DNA of 64,000 nucleotides from an uncultured Latescibacterota bacterium (lineage in GTDB: Bacteria; Latescibacterota; UBA2968; UBA8231). The first letter of the stretch is position 1. Every line of letters begins with the position of its first letter. Shown here piece by piece: positions 42,158 to 51,681 of the stretch. The notes under the pieces were generated by a model. The model was not told where the DNA came from. It saw only the letters and a program-made list of their open reading frames with translations, and made no database searches. The translations under genes were made by a program, and so were the position numbers. The stretch spans positions 4,862,599 to 4,926,598 of the forward strand of contig OX638377.1 in the NCBI GenBank assembly GCA_951813615.1, given 5' to 3'.

Positions 42158-43882
42158 CTAAGGCGTGCGCTCGACCTGCACCGCAATGATGTCTAGGTCG
42201 TGGTATTTCTGGTGCCGCACCGCAGAGGCGTAGTGCCGCAATAGACGGAACGAAATCTCGTGTTCGTCTACTATCTCGGGCTGTTCGCTCAGGAACGCCA
42301 TCCGGTCTTCGAGATTTTCTCCCGCGGCGGTCGCCAAAAACTCCAGCTCCACCGTCCCTTCGGCGGGCCGTGCGGTGAGGATCAAGTGCCGTCCGTTGGC
42401 CGCATCGTCCGCTTGTTGCGTCAGAATCGCCAAGGTCTCTTCTCCGGCGGCGCGCAGCCGCTCAGTCGCCGAATCGTCCCAGCCGACTTTCGCGGCAAAG
42501 GCGCGGAGAAACTCGTCGATCTTGGGCATTGAGGCAGCGGCTAACTCGACCTCTAGGCGTCGGCGGCGCGGAGCCGTCAGCTCCATAAATGCAGTCAACA
42601 CAATCGCCGTAATACAACCAGCGGTCATGCCGTTGCCGAGCAAGGTGCCCCACGTTCCGCCCAGCAAGTCGGCGAAAATCACCTGATTCTGGAAACCCAC
42701 GCCAAGCCAGAACGACAGCCCGACCACCGCGGCCTTGCGGTGATTGAGGCCATCCTCGACGACTAACCTCATACCTTGGACGAAAAGCAGGCCTATTAGC
42801 AGGGTTACATAGGCCGCCCCCACGGGATTGGGAATGGCGATCAAAAGAGCCGTCACCTTGGGCGATAAGGCCAGTACCGCGAAGATGGCCCCGACATACA
42901 CCCCGACGCGGCGCGCGGCGACCCCGGTGAGTTCGGCAAGCGATATGCTGGTTGAGTAGGTCGTATTGGGGGGCGTCCCGATGAGTCCGGACAACAGATT
43001 GCCCATCCCATCGGCGTTGAGAGCGCCCTGGACCAAGCGAAAATCAGTCGCCCGGGGCTGGCGCCGCGAGACCCGTTGGATGGCAACGCCGTCGCCAATG
43101 GTCTCAATCGCGCCTACCAGAGTAACGAGCACAAACGCCGGCAGTAGTGCCCAGAATTCTGCGCTGAACGTCAGGTCCAATCCCGGCCACGCGCCATCGG
43201 GAAAACCGATCCAAGGCGCTGCAATTACGGGCTGAATGTCGTACAGTCCGAAGGGGGCGGCCACCGCGCAGCCCACCACGATGCCGATGAGTGGTGCCCA
43301 CAGCCGCCAAGTCACGGGGGCGCGCAGAGCCAATACCACAAGGACCACGAGCGTCGCACCGGCCGCAGTCGGAGCAGCAGCCGACGGCGTGCCCTCGGGC
43401 ACATCCGTCAGCAAGCCGAAAACGATCGGCATGACCGTGACGGCGATCAGCATGATCACCGTGCCGGAGACGACCGGTGTGAGGATTCGGCGCAATAGCG
43501 AAAGCCGCGCGGCTAGGGCAAACTGAAACAGCGACGCGACGACGATCAGGCTCGCCATCAGGGGCGGTCCGCCCTTCACCAGTGCTGTGATGCAGACCGC
43601 GATGAAGGCACCGGAGGTACCCATGACGAGCACGTGCCCGGCCCCGATTCGCCCGACCCGCACCGCTTGCAGAATCGTGCTCACTCCACTGATCAGCAGC
43701 GCCGCGAAGGCGATCCAAGTCAGGTAACTCTCCGGCTGATTGGCCGCCCGGCCAATAATGATCGCGCTGAGCACCACCGGCGCGATGATGACCACCGCGG
43801 CCTGAAAGCCAACCCCAGCGGCGATGGAGTGGGGAGGTCGTTCGTCCGGCTCGTAGCGGATGTATTCGTTTACTTGCGCCAT
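42158..43882 (-). CDS. NCS2 xanthine/uracil permease with C-terminal RsbW-like tail
   Basis: Residues 1-430 form a nucleobase transporter of the NCS2 family, with about 12-14 membrane helices; ETIGDGVAIQRVSRR and LNADGMGNLLSGLIGTPPNTTYS are the conserved motif regions. Residues about 435-574 are cytosolic and look like a degenerate HATPase_c_2/RsbW anti-sigma-type fold (LRAAGEETLAILTQQ, EISFRLLRHYASAVRHQKYHD), with the usual Asn box and Gly boxes missing. The fusion suggests a sensory or regulatory tail. The Tsx-like outer-membrane gene lies upstream on the same strand 109 bp away, consistent with nucleobase or nucleoside uptake. Confidence 0.82.
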   Translation of the reverse strand: MAQVNEYIRYEPDERPPHSIAAGVGFQAAVVIIAPVVLSAIIIGRAANQPESYLTWIAFAALLISGVSTILQAVRVGRIGAGHVLVMGTSGAFIAVCITALVKGGPPLMASLIVVASLFQFALAARLSLLRRILTPVVSGTVIMLIAVTVMPIVFGLLTDVPEGTPSAAAPTAAGATLVVLVVLALRAPVTWRLWAPLIGIVVGCAVAAPFGLYDIQPVIAAPWIGFPDGAWPGLDLTFSAEFWALLPAFVLVTLVGAIETIGDGVAIQRVSRRQPRATDFRLVQGALNADGMGNLLSGLIGTPPNTTYSTSISLAELTGVAARRVGVYVGAIFAVLALSPKVTALLIAIPNPVGAAYVTLLIGLLFVQGMRLVVEDGLNHRKAAVVGLSFWLGVGFQNQVIFADLLGGTWGTLLGNGMTAGCITAIVLTAFMELTAPRRRRLEVELAAASMPKIDEFLRAFAAKVGWDDSATERLRAAGEETLAILTQQADDAANGRHLILTARPAEGTVELEFLATAAGENLEDRMAFLSEQPEIVDEHEISFRLLRHYASAVRHQKYHDLDIIAVQVERTP

Positions 43883-43991
43883 TGCCTAATTAACCCTTTC
43901 AATCAGATTGCACTGCAGATCCGTCCGGAGAAAGATGCGACGAACTCAACGGATGCGCCACCTCAGACTCGCGCCAAAAGCCTCGTCATCT

Positions 43992-44762
43992 TCACAAACG
44001 CCATACCACCAACAACTGGGCCGTACTCTCATCTTCGTCCGTTCCGAGCTTATTGAGCCAGTACTGGTACTCGATGCCGACCATGAGCTGATTGGGCGCT
44101 CCGATCACTCTGCCTAGGTCCCAGGTAAACTGCGGCTGAGCGAGAATGGAATCCTTGACGTTTTCACCGAATTCGTTGGTGCGGCCGCCCAAGTACTCGG
44201 CATGGCCGACAATCGCTAAGGACAGATTGCCAACATTGATGGGCAAGGCCCAATTGACATCGAGTATGAAGCTGTTGTCCTCTTTAGGAGCACCGCCGCC
44301 TTCGACGCCGGTGTTGTCGTCGATATAGGCCGTCAGGTCCGTATTCAGGAACGCGAATCCCGGTAGGTCCCAAGAGGCCCGCAGACCGGGCAGGTACTTC
44401 ACGACGTTGGCGTCGCCACCGACGTTGACCCCGGCAATTAGGGCAAAATCCCTAATGGGGCCGACGCGCAATTCCCTGTTGGCTAGCTTGCCAAAACTCA
44501 GAGTTGGATACCATTCGCCATAGAAATCTCGGTCGTTGAAGCCGTCGCGCTCGTCGTCATCGAGATAGTCGATGAAGAAGAAGCTGTCGCCCAATTTCCA
44601 TCCCGCAGCCTGTTGCACGGTAAAGACAAAGGTCTGTTGTGTGGCTGCCGAGAATGGATTCTTGTGTTTGCCGTATTGCAGGTGGAACTCGGTTTGCGAG
44701 AAGGCTGCCGCTTGGGTGGCTAGTAGCGCGACCAAGAAAATGCCGGCGAATGCTGTTCTCAT
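43992..44762 (-). CDS. Tsx-like nucleoside-specific outer membrane channel
   Basis: From ATG 44762 (GAGG upstream), 256 residues with a cleavable signal (MRTAFAGIFLVALLATQAAA). The remainder alternates hydrophobic and polar residues as a beta-barrel. SFFFIDYLDDDE, FYGEWYPTLSFGK and the terminal TAQLLVVWRL with aromatic-containing last strand match the Tsx/OmpK family of 12-strand nucleoside channels. Located just upstream of the NCS2 permease in transcription, so both could serve nucleobase/nucleoside import across the two membranes. The 24-residue extension upstream of the start is rejected. Confidence 0.8.
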   Translation of the reverse strand: MRTAFAGIFLVALLATQAAAFSQTEFHLQYGKHKNPFSAATQQTFVFTVQQAAGWKLGDSFFFIDYLDDDERDGFNDRDFYGEWYPTLSFGKLANRELRVGPIRDFALIAGVNVGGDANVVKYLPGLRASWDLPGFAFLNTDLTAYIDDNTGVEGGGAPKEDNSFILDVNWALPINVGNLSLAIVGHAEYLGGRTNEFGENVKDSILAQPQFTWDLGRVIGAPNQLMVGIEYQYWLNKLGTDEDESTAQLLVVWRL

Positions 44763-44893
44763 TGTTATCCTCATTTCTTTTTGAATCTCTAAAACGAGTC
44801 TAATGTACGTCCTTGACTTAGACCGCAACATCTCTCAAGTCAGAGGACACGAGGCGAAGAACCGAAAAATTGTGAATGAATCATGGGCCTACT

Positions 44894-46879
44894 CTACTGG
44901 GAATCCGCAAGTCGATCTAATGCCTCTTGGGCAGATTGAATTAGACGGGGATCGCCCCGCCACTGGGCGAGAAAATGCTTGTACGCGCGGATGGCTTGGC
45001 GGGGTTGCGCCGCCTCTTGGTAGAGAACACCAAGTGCATAATGCGCTCTGGCGTAGGTAGAATCCGCACGCAGAGCGGCTTGGTACTGGCGCTCGGCTTT
45101 GGCATGGGCCTTCTGTTGGGCATAGAGGTGGCCCAAGTTGTAATGGGCTTCGGCAAAGTCGGGCGCTACCTCAAGCGCCTTTTGGTAGGCCGTCGCCGCC
45201 TGTTGAGGATCGTTCTTTGCTAGGTAGAGATTGCCCAAATTGTTATAGGCTTGGGCGTGAGTAGGCTTTAGCGCCAACGTGCGCTCTAAGGCGGCCTCGG
45301 CCTCCTCAATACGGCCCTGTGCGTGGTAGAGATGACCGAGCGTAAAGTAAATTTTATAAAGAGCCGAGTCCGGAGGGCTGTGCGCTAGGGCCTCTTTGCA
45401 CACCCGCAGTGCTCTAGCGAGCTTGCCGTGCTGGGCGTAGAGGCCGCTTAGCTGGAGGCGCGCCTCCAAATGGGTGGGCACAACAGAGAGCAGCGACCGG
45501 TACTGGGCTTCGGCCTTTTCCCACTGCCGCAGCGCGAGATAAGCGCGCGCCAGACGCAAGCGGGCTGCGACGTTGGCCGGAGTAGCGTCGAGCGTCTGCT
45601 GTAGCTGATTGATGTGGTCGTGGAGGCGTCCGAGGCGTTCAAAGCGGTTTTGCAGGCGCTCGGCCTCGGTCGCTTGGCCAAGAGCGAGAAGAACGTTAGC
45701 TAAGTTATAGAGGGCTTCCGGATGTAAGGGATTAATGGCGAGAACTTGGCGCAGCATCTTGGCCGCTTCCTCGGGGCGATTCAAATCGCTATAGAGCAGA
45801 CCCAACTGGCGCCAAGATTCGCTGTGCTGCGGATCCTTTTCCACGGCTTCTTTTAAGATAGCTTCGGCTTTTTGGTACTGGGTTTGGCGGATGTAGAGTG
45901 CCCCTAGTCCGCTGCGGGCTTCCATCAGGTTGGGGTCAGCTTCAATAGCTTGCAGCAGGGCTTTTTCGGCTTTGTCGTAAAAGCCCTGGTTGACATACAG
46001 CCGCGACAAAAGCTGCAGGGCCGCCGTCTGGGTCGAATCTAGTGCGACGGCTTTTTCAGCTAAAGCCACTGCTTCGGGGATGCGCTGCTGGGTGGCATAG
46101 ATAGCTCCCAACTTGTAACGAGCTTCGGCATTATCTTGGTCCAACTCCAAAGCGCTTTCGTATTCGCGCACCGCCTCGGCCAATTTTTCAACGCGGGTAT
46201 AGACATCGCCCAAGCGGATGTGGAGGTCGGCACTGGGCGCAATGCGGAGGGCCTCGCCATAGGCGGCCACCGCATCTTCGACGCGCAAATCTTCGGCGTA
46301 CAGATGACCCAAGGCCGCGTGGACTTCCCGAGAAAATGGGTCGCGATCAACGGCCTGCAATAGGACGGCCACCGCTTGGTCAAATTCTCGCCGATCGCGC
46401 AGGGCGCGGGCGAGATTGATGTAGAACGCGATGTCCTCTGGGGCTTGGCGCACGGCCGCTTGATACGCGGCGGCAGCTTTTTCCAAGGCTCCATCCTGGT
46501 AGTGGATATTGCCCAGATTATTGCTCGTCGCAGCCAAGGTGGAGTCGAGGTCAAGGGCTTTTTGAAAGTGGACGGCGGCCTCGTCTAAGGCCCCGCGCCG
46601 CTGGGCCAAAAGTCCCAAGCCATCGTGGGCGAGAGCGTAGTTTGGATCGAGGTCTAGGGCTTTGGCATAGTTTTGCTGGGCTTCGTCGTAGCGACCGGCT
46701 TGCGTATAGGCTACGGCCAAATTGTAGTAAGCGGGCGGCGCGGTGGGGTTTTGGCGGGTGAGGCGGAGGTGCTTTTCTAAGGCGTCGTCATCGGGGTCTT
46801 GGGAGCAGGCCGCGCCTAGAATTAGAAGGGCGGCGAAAAGGTTGTACAGCAGTCGTGGTACGGGGGAGTTGGTAATCAT
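44894..46879 (-). CDS. TPR-repeat lipoprotein
   Basis: 661 residues from the ATG at 46879 (AAAGAG upstream; a TTG two codons earlier is less likely). The N-terminus has a lipobox-like LGAACS, so the protein should be lipid-anchored. Almost all of the rest is tetratricopeptide repeats of 34 residues, about 17 in number, e.g. YNLAVAYTQAGRYDEAQQNY, NLGNIHYQDGALEKAAAAY, LGHLYAEDLRVEDAVAAY. TPR arrays bind other proteins. It lies 16 bp after the stop of the pentapeptide/VCBS/UnbV gene, so the pair is co-transcribed and the TPR protein may assemble or hold the secreted partner. Confidence 0.92.
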   Translation of the reverse strand: MITNSPVPRLLYNLFAALLILGAACSQDPDDDALEKHLRLTRQNPTAPPAYYNLAVAYTQAGRYDEAQQNYAKALDLDPNYALAHDGLGLLAQRRGALDEAAVHFQKALDLDSTLAATSNNLGNIHYQDGALEKAAAAYQAAVRQAPEDIAFYINLARALRDRREFDQAVAVLLQAVDRDPFSREVHAALGHLYAEDLRVEDAVAAYGEALRIAPSADLHIRLGDVYTRVEKLAEAVREYESALELDQDNAEARYKLGAIYATQQRIPEAVALAEKAVALDSTQTAALQLLSRLYVNQGFYDKAEKALLQAIEADPNLMEARSGLGALYIRQTQYQKAEAILKEAVEKDPQHSESWRQLGLLYSDLNRPEEAAKMLRQVLAINPLHPEALYNLANVLLALGQATEAERLQNRFERLGRLHDHINQLQQTLDATPANVAARLRLARAYLALRQWEKAEAQYRSLLSVVPTHLEARLQLSGLYAQHGKLARALRVCKEALAHSPPDSALYKIYFTLGHLYHAQGRIEEAEAALERTLALKPTHAQAYNNLGNLYLAKNDPQQAATAYQKALEVAPDFAEAHYNLGHLYAQQKAHAKAERQYQAALRADSTYARAHYALGVLYQEAAQPRQAIRAYKHFLAQWRGDPRLIQSAQEALDRLADSQ

Positions 46880-46895
46880 CTGCAACTCTTTGGCA

Positions 46896-49463
46896 TCAGG
46901 GTTTGGATTGAATTATGTGCAGAATCTGATTGGCCGCCACCCCTTCCATTGTCTGCAACGCGCCGTCGGGCCAGCGGATTTCGACTGTGGCTCGGGTGGC
47001 CTCTCCTAGGCCAAAGTGGATACGAGGATCGCTACTCGCAAGATAACTACCGCCCGCCTGATGCTCCTTGACTTGGCGCTGCCCACCGGCCGTCACGGCG
47101 ACGCGAGCGTGCTGCGAGGTGCCCACTAACTGAATCGTCAGCCAGTGCTGCCGGTTGCCCCCGTCGTTGCGCAGCAGGTTGGGAGCGGCGGCAACATTGG
47201 TTACTAGCAGGTCTAGGTCGCCGTCGTTGTCGTAGTCGGCGGTGGCCGAAGCGCGGCTTACCGCCGCCGCCGCGAGCGCAGGGCCGAGCCTAGCAGAGAC
47301 ATCGACAAAGCGGGTCCTCCGCTGGTTGCAAAGCACCTGATTGGGCTGCGGATAGGCATGGTCGGGGTGTACTTGGGTGATTTTGTCCATGACGTGGCCA
47401 TTGGCGACAAAGAGATCTAAGTCGCCGTCGTTGTCGTAGTCGAAAAAATTAGTGCCAAAGCCCAGCGGTTTGTAGCTGCACTCAGCCAAGCCGGCGCGAA
47501 GAGTAATGTCGTAGAATTGCCCTTGCCCATCGTTGCCGTACAAGGTGTTGGTCTCTTGGGCGAAGTTGGTCACAAAAATATCTTGCAATCCGTCGTTGTC
47601 CCAATCCCCGAACTCCACTCCCATGCCAGCTTCGGCCAAGCCATCCTCGTTGTAGCGTCCTCCGGCGTAGAGGCCGACCTCGGCAAAGCCATTCTCTTGG
47701 TTTTGGTAGAGGAAGTTCATCGTGCCGTCGTTGGCCACGTACATGTCGGTGTCGCCGTCGAGGTCGTAATCCGAAAAGGCCACGCCCAAGCCGCGCCCCT
47801 TGTGGATGATCCCCGTCTCCAACGTCACATCGCGGAATTGGCCGTCTTCGTTGCGGTAGAGTACATCGCCCACCGGCTCGTAGAACTTTGGCTCGCAATA
47901 GGAGCGAATGCCGCCCTCGGCACAGACGATATTATTCTCCGGGTCAAACTCTACGTAGTTGGTCGCGTAGAGATCCAAATCGCCGTCGAGATCGTAGTCT
48001 AAAAAGCCGCAACTAGTGCCCCACCGGGCATCGGCTCCACCCACGGCCGCGGTCACGTCGGCAAAGCGCCCAGTGCCCTCATTGCGCAACAGGAGGTTGG
48101 GACCAACGTTGGTCACGTAGAGATCTACGTCCCCATCAGCATCGTAGTCAGCGGCAGCAGAGCCCATACCGTAGCCAGTGTGCCCAGCCCCCGAGGCAGC
48201 CGTCACATCGGTGAAGCTACCAGCACCGGTGTTGTGGTACAGGCGATTGGTGGGAATCGGATCAGGACGCTCGCCGCTTAGGGGGGCGCCGTTGACCAGA
48301 TAGAGATCGAGCCAGCCATCGCCGTCAACGTCGAGAAAGGCCACCCCGGCACCAAAGGTTTCGACGTAGTAATATTCGCCCGAAAAGCCATTGTAGTGCT
48401 CAAAATCGATACCAGCCGCTTGGGTTATATCGACCAATTGAATGGGGTTGCAGCTAGGGTCGGTGGTGTCTGGAGGTGGAACCGGGCGGACTGCGGCCTT
48501 GGGTGTTAGGTCTATGAGAGGAGCGGTCACATCGGCTAAGTCGGGGGCGACGCTAAAGTGAGCATTGGGGCGGAAAGGCTGGGCAAAGGTCGCACCAGCA
48601 AAGGTGGCCTCCTGTTTGAAGCGGCTGTCGACAAAGAACGCTGACGTGCGAAAGTGGGCACCGACAAAATGGGCCGGACCGGCAAAGACGATGCGGCGGA
48701 AGTAGGCCGTAGCGGAAAAGTCGGCGCGCTCGAAATGGGCTGCGCTGTGGAAGTAGGCCGCAGTGAACGTAGCAGTTCCCGCAAAGCGGCTTTGCGCGAA
48801 CTGGGCGTCCTCGCCAAAGCGAGCGCCGGCAAAGGAAACGGTCGATTGCCACCCTGCCTCTTTGAAGGAGGCCAGATCCGCAAAGGACGCATCCTGAAAA
48901 TGGGTAGAGCGGGCGAACACAGTCTGATCGAAATAGGCCGCGTCCTCAAATTGAGTGCGTTCAAAGGTAGTTTCTCCGCTAAAGTCGCTCTGCTGAAAAA
49001 AGGCCGCGCCGGAAAACTGGGTGGCCGAAAAATCTACTTTGTCGGCCAGCACAGTCCGTTTGAAATTAGCCTTGCCCACGATGCGGCAGTCGCGGCAGGA
49101 AAATCCACCTTTGAGGCGGGCTTCGAGCAGGGATACACCCTGTTGGAAATGGGTGCGAACAAAGTGTATCGGTTGCAGCAAAACGGCGCGTTCTAAAACT
49201 ACGGGATTGGTAAAGCGCACGTCCTCAAAGGCGAGCGCCGTGCGCAGGGTATCGCCGGTCAATTCAAGCGGCCCCTGCACCACAATGCGGTTGTATTCGA
49301 GTACGGTGTCGGCAGGGGCTTGTTGGATTGCTGCGACGAGGTCGCGGGCGAGGGTGAGTTGGTAGGCTTTACCTTCTATGGTCACTTCGTATTGGGCTAT
49401 CGCGGGTAGAGGGACCATTGCGAACAGCAAGAGCAGGCGATGGGCGGATGAGTAGAAGACCAT
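46896..49463 (-). CDS. Pentapeptide-repeat/FG-GAP/ASPIC-UnbV secreted protein
   Basis: At 855 residues this is the largest CRTAC1-like protein here. A signal peptide (LLLLFAMVPLPAIA) is followed by about 270 residues of pentapeptide-type repeats, with Phe every fifth residue (ANFKRTVLADKVDFSATQFS, ATFTAAYFHSAAHFERADFS), a right-handed quadrilateral helix. Then FG-GAP/VCBS loops (FLDVDGDGWLDLYLVN, DYDADGDVDLYVTN, DYDLDGDLDLYATN) run to a C-terminal ASPIC/UnbV domain (RIHFGLGEATRATVEIRWPDG). This combination is unusual. It is likely secreted or surface-bound. The TPR lipoprotein follows in the operon. Confidence 0.9.
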   Translation of the reverse strand: MVFYSSAHRLLLLFAMVPLPAIAQYEVTIEGKAYQLTLARDLVAAIQQAPADTVLEYNRIVVQGPLELTGDTLRTALAFEDVRFTNPVVLERAVLLQPIHFVRTHFQQGVSLLEARLKGGFSCRDCRIVGKANFKRTVLADKVDFSATQFSGAAFFQQSDFSGETTFERTQFEDAAYFDQTVFARSTHFQDASFADLASFKEAGWQSTVSFAGARFGEDAQFAQSRFAGTATFTAAYFHSAAHFERADFSATAYFRRIVFAGPAHFVGAHFRTSAFFVDSRFKQEATFAGATFAQPFRPNAHFSVAPDLADVTAPLIDLTPKAAVRPVPPPDTTDPSCNPIQLVDITQAAGIDFEHYNGFSGEYYYVETFGAGVAFLDVDGDGWLDLYLVNGAPLSGERPDPIPTNRLYHNTGAGSFTDVTAASGAGHTGYGMGSAAADYDADGDVDLYVTNVGPNLLLRNEGTGRFADVTAAVGGADARWGTSCGFLDYDLDGDLDLYATNYVEFDPENNIVCAEGGIRSYCEPKFYEPVGDVLYRNEDGQFRDVTLETGIIHKGRGLGVAFSDYDLDGDTDMYVANDGTMNFLYQNQENGFAEVGLYAGGRYNEDGLAEAGMGVEFGDWDNDGLQDIFVTNFAQETNTLYGNDGQGQFYDITLRAGLAECSYKPLGFGTNFFDYDNDGDLDLFVANGHVMDKITQVHPDHAYPQPNQVLCNQRRTRFVDVSARLGPALAAAAVSRASATADYDNDGDLDLLVTNVAAAPNLLRNDGGNRQHWLTIQLVGTSQHARVAVTAGGQRQVKEHQAGGSYLASSDPRIHFGLGEATRATVEIRWPDGALQTMEGVAANQILHIIQSKP

Positions 49464-49636
49464 GATTTACGAAAGTTCAGGACTTTGGCTTTTTGCAGGA
49501 GTCCATAATATCCAACACAAGGACGGGACGGCAAGACGCAATCGCTTGACATAAGGGGTACATGCTGCTTTTTTAACGCCCATCTCAACGCAAAATCACT
49601 CTCATAAACGCCAAAATACGTCGAAAAATATAAATC

Positions 49637-51592
49637 ATGCCAAACTGTCGGGTGGCTTTGCCCTTTGCCCTGTGTATTCTTGCGTTCGCTCCCTTAAAAA
49701 TCGCCCACGCTGAATCCGGCGACCCAAAGCCGGCAAAAATTCTCAAGCCCTTTCCCGAACCGGCCGCAATCGTCGACCCGTCGTGGTTGGTGCCCCGCCA
49801 GCAAGCCCAATTAGAGGCGGCCCAGGCCTACGAGGTCTTTTGCGACTTCTCCTTTACCGACCAGCTCAAAGCCAGCGGTATTGAGTTTCGCAATAGAGTG
49901 GTAGAGGATTCAGCCAAGGACCATATCCCGGTTCACTACGATCATGGAAATGGACTAGCGGTGGGAGACGTGGACGGCGATGGACTCTACGACCTCTACT
50001 TTACGACCCAAGTGGGAGGCAATCAGCTATGGCGCAATCTCGGCGGAGCGCGCTTTGAGAATTACACCACGCCGAGTTTGGAGTTGGCCGATAGGATCGG
50101 GGTAAGCGCGTCGTTTGGCGACATTGACAACGACGGCGATGTCGATCTGTATGCCACGGCGGTGCGACTGGGCAACCAGCTTTTGGTCAACGACGGAACC
50201 GGCCGCTTCAAAGATATAACCGAGCATTCGGGCACGGGCTGGCAGGCGCACTCGTCGTCCGGTGAGTTCTTCGACTACGATAATGATGGGTTGCTGGATC
50301 TGTTTGTGACCAATGTGGGGATCTATACCAAAGATGAAAAGGGGACGGCGGCGGTCGATCCGACGCGTTTGGAGGAGGGGGCCACATATCAGTACTACCG
50401 AGGTTTCAAGGATGCCTTCTCCGGGCATTTGAAACCCGAGCGCGCCGAGCAGAGCGCGCTGTTCAAGAACCTGGGACAGCGGGTTTTCGCCGACGTCGCG
50501 CGCGAAGTGGGGTTGTTGGATTCGAGTTGGTCGGGTGATGCTAGCCCGGTAGATTTCAACGGGGACGGCTGGCAAGACCTCTACGTGCTCAATATGCAGG
50601 GGCACGACGAATACTACGAGAATGTAGCAGGGCGGCATTTCGTTAAAAAGAGCCGCGCGGTATTTCCCAAAACGCCGTGGGGTTCGATGGGAATCAAGGC
50701 CTTCGACTACGACAACGATGGTCGGCTGGATCTCTTCGTCTCCGATATGCACTCCGATATGAGCCAGCCGGCGGGGCCTTGGGACGAAAAACTCAAGTCG
50801 TACATCCAATATCCAGACGATTTTTTGCGCAGCGAGGGATTAAGTATCTTCGGCAATGCCTTTTACCACTACCTAGACGGGGGGCAGTTCGAAGAAATCT
50901 CCGACCTAATCGGTGCTGAAAACTACTGGCCGTGGGGGTTGAGCAGCGGCGATCTCAACGCCGATGGCTGGCAGGATGTGTTCTTAGCTTCAAGCATGAA
51001 TTACCCCTTTCGCTATGGGATCAACACCGTCTTGCTCAACGACCAAGGACGCGGCTTCCTCGACAGCGAGTTTGTGTTAGGGGTGGAGCCTCGACGCGAC
51101 GGTCGGACCGCGCAGCCGTGGTTTGCCCTCGACTGCGACGAAGCGGATTTAAAGCACAAGCTCTGCGAAGGGCAGGAAGGGGGCTTGCTGGTATACGGCG
51201 CTTTGGGGACGCGCTCGTCGGCGCTGTTCGACGTGGAGGGCGATGGCGATCTCGACATTGTGACCAATGAGTTCAATGGGGTGCCGCTGGTCTTGCTCAG
51301 CGACCTGAGTCAGCGGCGGATGGTGCGCTATGTGGAAATAGTACTGGTGGGAAAAACGTCGAATCGGGATGGCTTGGGCGCGGTAGTCGCGGTGGAAGCT
51401 GGCGATCAGGTATATACCCAAGTGCAGGATGGGCAGTCGGGGTATCTGTCGCAGAGTGTTTATGGGCTCTACTTTGGCTTGGGAGAAGCGGCGACAGTAG
51501 ATCGCCTAACAGTGCGCTGGCCCTCGGGTCAGGAGCAGACTTTAGACGGCCCCATCCAGACGAACCAGCGACTCACCCTAGAGGAACCTTAG
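49637..51592 (+). CDS. CRTAC1-like FG-GAP/VCBS + ASPIC/UnbV secreted protein
   Basis: 651 residues with a signal peptide (FALCILAFAPLKIAHA). VCBS/FG-GAP calcium loops run from about residue 90: VGDVDGDGLYDLYF, DIDNDGDVDLYAT, DYDNDGLLDLFV, DFNGDGWQDLYVL, DYDNDGRLDLFV. ASPIC/UnbV closes the protein (SNRDGLGAVVAVEAGDQ, YFGLGEAATVDRLTVRWPSG). It is divergent from the pentapeptide gene with 173 bp between them, so both may share a regulatory region. Ribosome site is weak (AT-rich AAATAT before the ATG). The job may be binding at the cell surface. Confidence 0.9.
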   Translation: MPNCRVALPFALCILAFAPLKIAHAESGDPKPAKILKPFPEPAAIVDPSWLVPRQQAQLEAAQAYEVFCDFSFTDQLKASGIEFRNRVVEDSAKDHIPVHYDHGNGLAVGDVDGDGLYDLYFTTQVGGNQLWRNLGGARFENYTTPSLELADRIGVSASFGDIDNDGDVDLYATAVRLGNQLLVNDGTGRFKDITEHSGTGWQAHSSSGEFFDYDNDGLLDLFVTNVGIYTKDEKGTAAVDPTRLEEGATYQYYRGFKDAFSGHLKPERAEQSALFKNLGQRVFADVAREVGLLDSSWSGDASPVDFNGDGWQDLYVLNMQGHDEYYENVAGRHFVKKSRAVFPKTPWGSMGIKAFDYDNDGRLDLFVSDMHSDMSQPAGPWDEKLKSYIQYPDDFLRSEGLSIFGNAFYHYLDGGQFEEISDLIGAENYWPWGLSSGDLNADGWQDVFLASSMNYPFRYGINTVLLNDQGRGFLDSEFVLGVEPRRDGRTAQPWFALDCDEADLKHKLCEGQEGGLLVYGALGTRSSALFDVEGDGDLDIVTNEFNGVPLVLLSDLSQRRMVRYVEIVLVGKTSNRDGLGAVVAVEAGDQVYTQVQDGQSGYLSQSVYGLYFGLGEAATVDRLTVRWPSGQEQTLDGPIQTNQRLTLEEP

Positions 51593-51681
51593 AAGCCTCC
51601 TTAACTAGCGGCTAGGTTAAAGCATCCCTTGCCTAGCCCTTCTCGCGCACGGTTACAGTCTCTAAAAAAAGAGCATTCAGT

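Noticed and set aside
46896..51592. Divergent promoter TTGACA at about 49548 between the two CRTAC1-like genes
   Set aside because: A -35-like hexamer is present but I see no -10 at 16-18 bp spacing, so a promoter cannot be supported by eye.
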